Source: Asterias rubens (lineage: Eukaryota > Echinodermata > Asteroidea > Forcipulatida > Asteriidae). Taken from it: DNA of 64,000 bases. The stretch covers positions 29,630,673-29,694,672 of the forward strand of contig NC_047062.1 in assembly GCF_902459465.1 (NCBI RefSeq), read 5' to 3'. Positions 33,501 to 43,132 of the stretch are shown here, one piece after another (position 1 is the stretch's first letter; each line of letters begins with the position of its first letter). Made by a program: the position numbers and the translations under genes. The notes beneath the pieces are model-generated. The model was not told the DNA's origin and made no database searches. It was given only the letters and a program-made list of their open reading frames with translations.

Positions 33501-35490
33501 GGCGCCGTGCGCTAGTCCGACAGACTAGCACACGGCGTGCAGTACCCAGACGTCCGTTGCGTGTACGAGGATGATAAATTAATAGTCTGTAACCATTTCG
33601 GACTGCACTACACTACATTGAACACAGTAAGTAAAAGTGTTTGCAATCTGTATTCGCGTCGTCCGTTGATTGTAGCATTCAGGTCTGTAACTTAATAATA
33701 ATAGTACAGTATTTAGAAATGTTTGGGGTGTTATAAAACAAATATTGACTGCTTTTACTCGTGCAATGGTTAAAAACTATGACTCCCTCGGTGATCCCCG
33801 GAGCGTTCTATTTTCCCTCGGCTTCGCCTCGGGAAAATAGAACGCTCCGGGGATCACCTCGGGAGTCATAGTTTTAACCATAGCACTCGAAGAAGTCAAT
33901 ATTTGTATACTATCAACCTCTCCCCATTACTCGTTATACCAAGTGAGGTTTTATGCTGATGAGTAATTACCAATAGTGTCCACTGCCTTTAAGTGGCCAA
34001 ATATGGACGATTACAGCAGTGACAGAGTTTCAACTTGAACAAGCAGTGGGGTGATAAAAGTCACGAATGTTCCCTGTATCCAAATGAATGCTAATATTTT
34101 ATTTGTTTTACTTCCAGCCTCAGTTTGGTAACGATGATTTGGATAGGAGACAAATCAAGTCTCCCGTGTCTGTTTTATTTATGCGAATAGGACCGACCTA
34201 CCTGTTGCCATTGTGCAGTGAAGCATAAAATGCGTCTTCCAGTCCCGGGCCGTCCGGATCGATCCAGTACAAACCATCCACCACAAATCCATCTTGGCGG
34301 AACTCCTCACAATTCATGTACACTTTTTGAGAAGGAAAAGAAAAAATTACACAAAGCCAGTCATAAAAACATGCTAAGTACATAATAATATGGCTTACGC
34401 TACACTTAATAACAACAATAATGTTGAACGTTTCTATAGTGCGCCGTGTCTGTCAATGATGACACTCCTGGCGCAAAAAAAACAAGATCTCTGCTTATAC
34501 ACAATGACACAAGACAACCAAAAGTTTGAAGGCTATTTTCCCCGAAATGGTTACTGTTGCATTATCTGTATTTTATATAGGATTAAAACAATCGAATGGT
34601 TCCAAAAACCAAAGGTATACTTTGAAGTAATGACTTCTCCACTTTCACTGTGTACAATAAAACTGATGTTTTATACCTTTTGACATCGAGCAGTAGACAA
34701 TAATACCCGATTCCATCTCGTACCATGTGTCATACGTATCCCCAGCATCCCGATACTCGTCGCAAGTACTGTAGGCTTTTTTAAGAAAATAAAGTGGGAA
34801 ATCATGTGTTTAAAGGCAATGATGTGACACTATTGGTAACTACTCAAAATAATTCTTAGCATAAAAACTTACTTGGTAATGAGCAATGGAGAGTTGTTGA
34901 TAGTATAAAACATTGTGAGAAACGGCTCTCTCCGGGAGGTTTTTTTAGAACTACGTGTAGATAATTTCTCACTGAAATATTGAATCTGACAAAAACTTCA
35001 GGCCTGACCCCTTTCATCTGAAAGTACACAAATTTGTTTACCAAGGGTGGTTTCTTCTTTCGTTATTTGCTTGCAACTTCGATGACCAGTTGAGCCAACA
35101 TTTTAACATTATTTGAGTTGGAATACACCAAGTGAGAATGATGGTCTTTGACAATTACCAAAAGTATACCCTGCTTTAAAGTAACATGCACTAGGAAACG
35201 GTCCCTTGTCTTAAAGTTTTTAAAAAATATTTGTTTTAATCGGAATCAGCACGTCAGAATATACACATATTGTGCTCAAAATTCATGGTTCACAAGTTTT
35301 GTTATCGTTAATGTGAGTAGACGATTTGAAAGAGTAAAGAGGTGAAGTTTAATTCTCAATTTAGCTCTATAGACCCCATACCATAAACACATAAAGAGGA
35401 ACTCATGCTAATCTCACCCGTGGCGAATTGAAGCAAATGGCACACGAACAGTGCAGCCAGCATCAGTGTTGCACCCCACTGTACACCCAT
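30546..35490 (-). CDS. Small secreted protein with CNTNAP-type fibrinogen-like core, gene A, 6 exons
   Basis: Exons in transcript order: 35490-35418 (signal peptide MGVQWGATLMLAALFVCHLL), 34775-34677 (STCDEYRDAGDTYDTWYEME), 34322-34209 (YMNCEEFRQDGFVVDGLYWI then DPDGPG), 32906-32568 (core with MAWWVSRDGEKMPSWGGAPS), 32139-31963 (RCNCDVDWGMTQVDEG... LPVREVRIGG ... FKVGPLECSG) and, weakly, 30568-30546 (ACPTVC, stop). This joins in phase to 274 aa. The core and CNCD...VGPL.C block match the fibrinogen-like region of contactin-associated proteins/neurexin IV. No transmembrane segment is seen. The exon 3 donor in the homologous position reads GC rather than GT; the nearest GT donor, at 34201, would break the frame. 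The short last exon is the least certain part. Function is unknown; the module suggests extracellular binding. Confidence 0.78.
32177..32505 (+). mobile_element. Diverged TTAA-family MITE between gene A exons 4 and 5
   Basis: GCACTGGACACTTTTGGTAG ... AAACGTGTCCAGTGC; the central hairpin is lost. Confidence 0.6.
33369..33734. mobile_element. Nested element with TATAACACCCC ends
   Basis: Short terminal inverted repeats ATAACACCCC and GGGGTGTTAT bound about 366 bp. Inside, TAGTCCGAAGACTAGCACAC and TAGTCCGACAGACTAGCACA repeat GACTAGCACACGGCG. Confidence 0.65.
33736..33907. mobile_element. Near-perfect hairpin element, about 170 bp
   Basis: ACAAATATTGACT ... AAACTATGACTCCCTCGG with GTGATCCCCGGAGCGTTCTA is followed, after a short loop near 33826, by the reverse complement ending AGTCAATATTTGT. 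Confidence 0.85.
34811..35180 (-). mobile_element. TTAA-family MITE in gene A intron 1
   Basis: Reverse copy with an altered middle; the central hairpin is missing and the 3' end is diverged (ACAATTACCAAAAGTATACC). Confidence 0.65.
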
Positions 35491-35546
35491 GGTGTCTTTC
35501 CCATCGCCAGCTATCGTCTAGGTTACTCACGAATATCTACGTCGTC

Positions 35547-35553
35547 TATATAA
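35547..35553 (-). promoter_or_regulatory. TATA box of gene A
   Basis: TTATATA on the minus strand lies about 57 bp upstream of the start codon of gene A, a normal distance for a transcription start near 35,520. Confidence 0.55.
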
Positions 35554-35811
35554 GTAAGAACTATACATGAGATGTTGTTGAAACAAAATTGGGATCAATT
35601 AAGGGGTGATCAATGATAACCCAATATAAATATTGATAAATGGCAGTGTATCGATCAGAGAGTATCCATTGTCTAATCGATGAATCGGACAATGACAAGC
35701 ATCCCACATAATAATTTGTTTCAGTGCAATATATGACATGATTTATTATACAGTAATCAATAATTCTCAACTAATCATGGTGCTAAACTATGTATGGGGT
35801 TGACCTGCAGT

Positions 35812-36195
35812 TTAAAGGCAGTGAACGCTATTGGTAATTACTCAAAATAATTATTAGCATAACACTTTTCTTGGTATGAGTAATGGGAGCTGTTGATAGT
35901 ATAACACATTTTGAGAAACGGCTCCCTCTGAAGTAATGTAGTTTTCATGAAAGAAGTAATATTGTCCATGAATTTGATTTCGAGACCTCAGATTTAGAAT
36001 TTGAGGTCTCGAAATCAAGCATCTGAAAGCACACAACTTAGTGTGACAAGGGTGTTTTTTCTTTTCTTATTATCTCGCAACTTCTACGACCAATTGAGCT
36101 GAAATTTTCACAAGTTTGTTATATTATGCATATGTTGAGATACAGGTGAGAAGACCGGTCTTTGACAATTACCAATAGTGTCCAGTGTCATTTAC
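35812..36195 (-). mobile_element. TTAA-family MITE upstream of gene A
   Basis: TTTAAAGGCAGTGAACGCTA ... CAATAGTGTCCAGTGTCATT, reverse orientation, central hairpin intact. Confidence 0.78.
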
Positions 36196-37411
36196 CAAAT
36201 ATTGTCGAACTACACACAGAGAGCAAACTCTGCCATTATTATAATCAGGTTCTCAATTGAACCTATAACCATAAGACCAGTCTCCAACAGTTTCTGTATA
36301 AATTAAATCATGTTTTCTTTTTACTGTACTTTAAAAACTCCCGGGGGCAGAATTTAACCGGATCACACACGTGGGGCCTGTGACCATTTTCTGGGTCAGA
36401 AAGACCTGAAGTATTTATATGACCCAAGATAAGAGGGTCAACAATTCGCAGACTCCGCGTTTAAATGGCACAATTTTTTTAACAACTTTCTAGGTCAGTC
36501 TGATCCGGGAACGGGTCAGGCTCCCACCGATCCCGCAGATATGTTTCCAAAATCCAACTGTATGTTTGTCTGTTGCCGATGGTTCCGCACCATTTCAACC
36601 AGACTCTGTTTTTTTTAATGCAAATCGAAACTAACGGTGCCGTTCCTTGGTCGGTCATACATTAGGAGGTTGGGGGATGGTGGGGGTGGTGGGGGAGTGT
36701 GGGGATCGTGGGGGAAGTTGGGGGATGGTGGGAGAGGGAGTTCCATCCCCGGCCAACTTAGGTTGAATAAAAAAATCACAATAACCCTCGAAGACTTTTG
36801 CAGACTGTTCAACTCCATTTTGAATTTCTAACTCGGACAGTTATTTTGTTTTCATATTGTGTACCTTTAATCCTTGCTTTCTGGAAACTGGTTTGTCTAA
36901 ATTATACCTGTAAAGCACAATGAATATCATTTTGGATGTTTGAATTTTCAGACGGTTTAAAAAAGTTCTTCAAATATATTTCTTAAACTTTCAATAACCT
37001 TTACGACCACCATCCACTGACGTGTTCTCACGGCGATCAATGGAGACAAACAAAAGGCAATAGCCGTCGACTTGTCATGCTGGCAAAATGCAAATATTTG
37101 CCCTTTTGTCGTCCAATTTATTATTGAAACGTCATCCTTCTTTTATCTAAAAAATTTACTTCTTTATAAAATGTACAAGTAGAGTGCATGCATGCTGTTC
37201 ATTGATTTGAACTATTATCGTGCACCATTTGTGTACACAGTCCAAACTCGCTCCGGCTGAGGCATCAATATTTACGGCACGCTGACATAGAATAATCGGT
37301 TATTTATAACTGACGTCAAAACGGACCTCGACAAGGGTTTCAAGATGGCTTATATTTGCGTCATTCTGTTTCTCTCTCCAAAATCCGACGGGGGTAATTG
37401 ACAAATTAATG
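36196..37411. other. Gene-free stretch upstream of gene A
   Basis: No supported exon. A G-rich run near 36664-36735 (GGGGGATGGTGGGGGTGGTG and similar) is the only notable composition feature. Confidence 0.5.
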
Positions 37412-38370
37412 TTAAAGGCACTGGACACTGGTAATTGTCAACAAAGTATATTCCAATATCATGCATAAAATAAGAAATCGGTAAAAAGTTTGACTCGTTG
37501 GTCATCCAAGCTGCAAGAGAATAATAGAAAACATCCTTGTTGCATCCGAGATGCGCTTTGTTCTTCTATGTTTAGTAATACAGGGGTGTGGGGACAGGTG
37601 GGCAGGGGGATGAGGGGTGCTGGGCAAAATACAGGGTTGCATTGTTGAGCGATTCTCAAAACTTATATCAGTGCCGCAGGGGGGGGGGGGGTTGGAGAAG
37701 CTGTTTAAATAGGGATTTTGTAACTCTGGTTTGACCGACGGGAAACTGCTCATCGAGTGAACACATCGAGCATACGGTATAATAATCATTGTTGGTCAAC
37801 ACTCGATGACTGACTGTGGGCACAATTTCATAGAGCTGCTTAAGCAGAAAATATTGCTTATTTATATTGCTTAACACTTTTCTGCTAAGAAAAAATGACA
37901 AGGATACCAGTCACAAATGGTGCATGTAACATAGTTTGGAAGGTTGACCTTCTTCTGGTAAGCATAATTTTGTTGTGCTTATCCCTCTTGTTGTGCTTAA
38001 GCAGCTCTATAAAGTACTCAATTATAAGCATAAAACCTTACTTGGTTACGAGTAATGGGGAGAGGTTGATAGTATAAAACATTGTGAGAAACGGCTCCCT
38101 CTGAAGTAATGTAGTTTTCGAGAAAGAAGTAATTTTCCTAGAATTTGATTTCGAGGCCTCAAGTTTAGAATTTGAGGTCTCAAAATCAAGCATCTGAAAG
38201 CACACAGCTTCGTGTGACAAGGGTGTTTTTTCTTTCACTATTATCTCGCAACTTCGACGACCAAATTGAGCTCAAATTTTCACAGGTTTGTGATTTTATG
38301 CATATGTTGAGATACACCAAGTGAGAAGACTGGTTTTTGGCAATTACCATTAGTCTCCAGTGTCTTTAAC
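37412..38370. mobile_element. Cluster of MITE fragments
   Basis: Left part of a plus-orientation TTAA MITE (37412-37545), a G-homopolymer (37679-37690), a palindromic CACAATTTCATAGAGCTG repeat (37812-38010) and a reverse TTAA MITE (38013-38370). Confidence 0.65.
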
Positions 38371-39269
38371 ACAAAACAAATCGTTCTTTGTGGCTGGATG
38401 GTCCATCAAGACCACTTACATAGGCTTGATTCAAGACGTTAGACTAATTTGCCTGTCAATCTATACGCTTGATATTTGAACCATTCAACCATTCAGTAAA
38501 GAGCAAAGGTGACTTATGTCCTCGAACCAAGCCTACTCTCGTCGTCGTTGCTCTATGGTTTGATTGATCAGACCCAACTGTTTAATATCGACTGATGTAA
38601 ATGAAAAATTGACACGGAAACATTGATTCTGAAGGTAATTTATTTCAACAATTGACAGGAACTTCCAGTTTGTTTGATCCGGTGTACACATTTATTACGT
38701 TAATTTCCGTTTCTGTATCAGTGTACAGTCGACCGTTGTTATGAGAGCACAGTATTATAAAGAGGTTTTGCATATTTTGTTTTATTATAAAGAGTACATT
38801 CTGAAGTTCAAAATCTTATTTCTGCTTATGCTTCCTTGTTTTGCTGTGCTCTTTTATAAAATATCATGATATATAAAGAGGTAGTTTGGCCAGTCCCATG
38901 GGCTTGTTATAACGAGGGTCGACTGTATCATGCTGATTAGCTATTTTGAGAAAGGGGTGTATTAAGTAAAGTGGTGTCCCTTGTTTGCAACGCCGTGTCA
39001 TCATTAACTAAATTCACAAAATTCACTAACCCTTTTCTGTGCTAGTTTGACCCGGAATCTGTTTCAAAAAAATGGCCAAGAAATGGTTCAAACCGACATA
39101 AATCTGAGGTCAAAGGTCAGGCTTATCGGGACTCGGAATCCAGGTCAATTCTAGAATTGATTCAAGTCCCGTTCCCGTGAGAGAGGTCCCTATGTCAAAA
39201 TGTAGCTGTTGAGGTCCCGGCGTTAGGCGATGAGACTGAAAATAAAAGGACACTATCGGGATTGGGACT
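38371..39269. other. Gene-free stretch
   Basis: No supported exon and no clear repeat structure. ACAGTCGACCGTTGTTATGA with TATAAAGAG motifs (38725-38930) loosely resembles 27340-27615, suggesting an old repeat. Confidence 0.4.
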
Positions 39270-39540
39270 TAAAGGCAGTGTACACTATTGGTAATTACTC
39301 AAAATAATTATTAGCATAAAACCTTTGTTGGTGACGAGTAATGGGGAGAGGTTGATGGTATAAAACATTGTGAGAACCGGCACCCTCTGAAGTGCCATAG
39401 CTTTTGAGAAAGAAGTAATTTTTTAAAAAATTTGATTTCGAGACCTCAGATTTAGAACTTGAGGTCTCGAAATCAACCATCTAAACGCACACAACTTCGT
39501 GTGACAAGGGTGTTTTTTCTTTCATTGTTATCTCGCAAGT
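39270..39540 (-). mobile_element. Truncated TTAA-family MITE
   Basis: Begins TTAAAGGCAGTGTACACTAT and breaks off at TCTCGCAAGTTCGATT, where the inverted duplication starts. Confidence 0.7.
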
Positions 39541-40206
39541 TCGATTACGTGTATTACACAACACATGGGATGGCTTTATGTCATGCCCGAAAGATGCAGC
39601 AGTAATGGTTTACTGTCTTGCTTAAGGATGCAAGTGTCATGACAGGGACTCAAACCCACACTCTGCTAATCAGAAACACCAGAGCTTGAGTCCAGTGCTC
39701 CTTATCTGCTCGGCCACGACACGCCAAAATTAAGATATTTTTTTGTAATGTTGTGTTTACAAAGTAAACATCACCAATGGTGGAAACACGGTCAATATGA
39801 TGTGAATAAGTAAATAAATTAAAGGCAGTGGACACTATTGGTAATTACTCAAAATAATTATTGGCATAAAACCTTTCTTGGTGACGAGTAATGGGTAGAG
39901 GTTGGTGGTATAAAACATTGTGAGAAACAGCTCCCTCTGAAGTGCCATAGTTTTAGAGAAAGACGTAATTTTCCACGAATTTGATTTCGAGACCTCAGAT
40001 TTAGAACTTGAGGTCTCGAAATCAACCATCTAAACGCACACAACTTCGTGTGACGAGGGTGTTTTTTTCTTTCATTATTATCTCGCAAGTTCGTGACCGA
40101 TTGAGCTCAAATTTTCACAGGTTTGTTATTTTATGCATATGTTGAGATACAGCAACTGTGAAGGCTAGTCTTTGACAATTACCAATAGTGTCCACTGTCT
40201 TTAATC
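39541..40206 (-). repeat. Inverted copy of the 3745-4401 segment (SINE head plus TTAA MITE)
   Basis: ACGTGTATTACACAACACAT ... (SINE, reverse) ... then a complete reverse TTAA MITE (39822-40206). The reverse complement follows 3745-4401 through the SINE head, the 90-bp linker and the MITE with only scattered differences. Confidence 0.88.
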
Positions 40207-40289
40207 AAGTCTAAGTCAATTCTGACCCGGGAGTTTTTAGATTAGCCACACCGGTCACACAACGCTGGTCAGTTATGTTATACATGACA

Positions 40290-40520
40290 AACTGTAGAGG
40301 ACTCCCTTATAATTGATAAGCTAATTATGACACAAAAATTAGTCCCAGCCAATTTTCTCTACCTCCCGCCCAGGTAGTGTATATAAAAAACAGGACAGTT
40401 CTTTTTTCAGAACTGAGAAGTCTCCCGAACACCCGATAAATCTACTCCGCGGTAGTAGAATAAAGAAAGACCGTTCCCAGAACATGATGTTAACACAAAC
40501 CAATATATTGACACAAATAT
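40290..40520. mobile_element. Partial copy of the 20104 palindromic element
   Basis: Shares CAGGACAGTTCTTTTTTCAG, AACTGAGAAGTCTCCCGAAC and GTAGTAGAATAAAG with the right half of that element. Confidence 0.65.
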
Positions 40521-40979
40521 TATTTCAGTTTGTTAAAAAAAATCTCCGTTTTGTGGTAGGCCTATAAAAACTCAATCACACAACAAAAAGGTGTCATATT
40601 GTGATCCAGATAGTAAAGGGGATAGAACAATTTGTATATTGCATAGCTTCAAGAATTCCAAAATACTAATTAGGGTCACGTTGATCTGAAACGAGTCAAT
40701 GTTGACCAATGTTCCCTTCCGGACCAGGGCCAAATTTCATAGAGTTGCTTCAAGAAGATAATTATTGCTGAAACATTTTCTGCTAAGCAAAGTCGCATGC
40801 CTGGCAGAAGAGCGGCTTAAAAACCCTGCTTCAAAATAATGGGCAGGACATCAGTCAGAACTTTTATGACAGTGTTTTTCGGCTGGTAACTTTATTCTGG
40901 TTAGCACAATTTTGTGTGCTTAGCTACTTTTTTGTGCTAAAGCAGCTCTTGAATTGGGCTCGGGTCTGACTGGTATTAA

Positions 40980-41240
40980 CTGACACAGAGTGGCTCCAAC
41001 ACCGGCCATCTTCAAAATGCGAAATGTCCACAGAAACCTTTATAAAAAGGGATCAAACGACATCTGGGGGACGGAGCGCCGCTGGCCCCCACGAGCCACC
41101 TCTCCGACGAGTGTCTCCGACTCTGCACTTTTCCGTGCTCCCAGAACACCGTCTTTGTGGCTCCAGCACCGGCCATCTTCAAAATGCAAAATGTCCACAG
41201 AAACCTGTAATAAAAAGGGATCAAACGACATCAGAAATGG
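40980..41240. repeat. Direct repeat of about 60 bp
   Basis: TGGCTCCAACACCGGCCATC/TTCAAAATGC ... AATGTCCACAGAAACCT recurs near 41158 (GTGGCTCCAGCACCGGCCAT). The two copies flank about 110 bp. Confidence 0.6.
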
Positions 41241-41316
41241 AATGGCTGATTTACCTCATCATAGACCTATTCAGCACTGACGCATTACCACACTTTGTTT
41301 TGAATGTGTTGGACTG

Positions 41317-41703
41317 TTAAAGGCAGTGGACACTATTGGTAATTGTCAAAGACTAGCCTTCACAGTTGGTGTATCTCAACATGTGCATAAAATAACAAAC
41401 CTGTGAAAATTTGAGCTAAATCGGTCATCAAACTTGCGAGATAATAATGAAAGAAAAAACACCCTTGTCACACGGAAGTTGTGTGCGTTTAGATGGTTGA
41501 TTTCGAGACCTCAAGTTCTAAACCTGAGGTCTCGAAATCAAATTCGTGGAAAATTACTTCTATCTCGAAAACTATGGCACTTCAGAGGGAGCCGTGTCTC
41601 ACATTGTTTTATACTATCAACCTCTCCCCATTACTCGTCACCAAGAAAGGTTTTATGCTAATAAATATTTTGAGTAATTACCAATAGTGTCCACTGCCTT
41701 TAA
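41317..41703 (+). mobile_element. TTAA-flanked MITE, main family, intact
   Basis: TTAA-AGGCAGTGGACACTATTGG ... CCAATAGTGTCCACTGCCT-TTAA, with the hairpin intact. Confidence 0.85.
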
Positions 41704-41802
41704 TAAACCTTAGTTGAAGTTTGTTCTCTTCATTGCATCCGATGAAGTAGTTTGTGCTATCGAAAGCTCACGCAAATATTTATTTATTACTAGTTAGTCA
41801 TT

Positions 41803-41858
41803 AAAGGCACTGGACACTATTGGTCACTCAATCACCAAAGGTGTACAGTGTCTTTAAA
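41803..41858 (+). mobile_element. Minimal 56-bp deletion derivative of the TTAA MITE
   Basis: TAAAGGCACTGGACACTATT and ACAGTGTCTTTAAAG ends are retained with almost no interior. Confidence 0.6.
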
Positions 41859-42117
41859 GTGCTAAATTATATTTTCCCCAAAGGCCTATTCAGTGAGACC
41901 ATGGGCATGCTTGTCGTACTTTTCAATACAGAGAATTGATATGAAATGCAAAATGAAACCAAACGGTTTATGACGTACACCCCGTGGGCCTGAGTCAACA
42001 TTATTATTATTTTATGGTTAATAATTATTGAATGCTGTGTGAACTACATTCCCCAAGTTAAACAAAAATAAGAAATCGAAACTTGCGTTTTGTGAGTAAT
42101 AACAAAACATTAAATAC

Positions 42118-42738
42118 ACGTGACACTATTGGTAATTAGCAAAGACCAGTCTTCTCACTTGATGTATCTCAACATATGCATATAATAACATACCTGTGGA
42201 AATTTGAGCTCAACCGGTCATCGAAGTTGCGAGATAATAATGAAAGAAAAAGACCCATTTCACACGAAGTTGTGTGCTTTCAGATGCTTGATTTCGAGAC
42301 CTCAAATTCTATATCTGAGGTCTCGAAATCAAATTCGTGGACAAATACTTCTTTCTCGAAAATTATGTCACTTCAGAGGGAGCCGTTTCTCATAATGTTT
42401 TATCCAACAACAGCTCACCATTACTCGTTGCCAAGTAAGGTTTTATGCTAACAATTATTTTTGAGTAGTTACCAACAGTACCACTGCCTTTAATTAAGTA
42501 ATTTTCAACGAATTTGATTTCGAGATCTCAAGTTTAGAATTTGAGGTCCCGAAATCAAGCATCTGAAAGCACACAACTTCGTGTGAAAAGGGTGTTTTTT
42601 CTTTCATTAATATCTCGCAACTCGGACGACCAATCGAGCTCAAATTTTCACAGGTTTGTTAATATATGCATATGTTGAGATACAACAAGTGAGAAGACTG
42701 GTCTTTGACAATTACCGTTAGTGTCCACTGACTTTAAT
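42118..42738. mobile_element. Abutting plus and minus TTAA-family MITEs
   Basis: A plus copy (42118-42493) is immediately followed by a left-truncated minus copy (42494-42738), each with the TTTCGAGA.CTCA / TGAGGT.TCGAAA hairpin. Confidence 0.78.
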
Positions 42739-43132
42739 GATTACAAATCTATATTATTTTATTTAGTGCACAGCCACACTCATCGGTACACTTTTTGTTT
42801 CAACGACACCAAATGAACAACATAAAAAATTTGAGTAACTCTTAGCAGATCTGTCATCGACAAGCTCTGGCACTTTGTACACATCAGTCACACAGCGATT
42901 ACAAATTGACATTGTAATAACATTGAGATAACTGTTACATCAGCGGTTTTCCAACTTCCTTATAAAATGATCACCCCAAAAAATGTATAACCATGATTGT
43001 GGCGATGCACTTAAAAATAAATCTTAAGAAATGTCTTATATTACTAAGTTTTCGTGATGATAATGCGGAGACTTATATCAGTCCTTATTAAATCATCATT
43101 ATACATTTAACAACCCCCCCCCGCTTAATTGT

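Larger units (their letters stand above)
33063..33992 (+). mobile_element. TTAA-family MITE split by nested insertions
   Basis: The left part, 33063-33368, ends in AATGTTTTATATTA; the right part, 33907-33992, resumes ACTATCAACCTCTCCCC ... TGTCCACTGCCTTTAA. Two other palindromic elements sit between. Confidence 0.8.
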
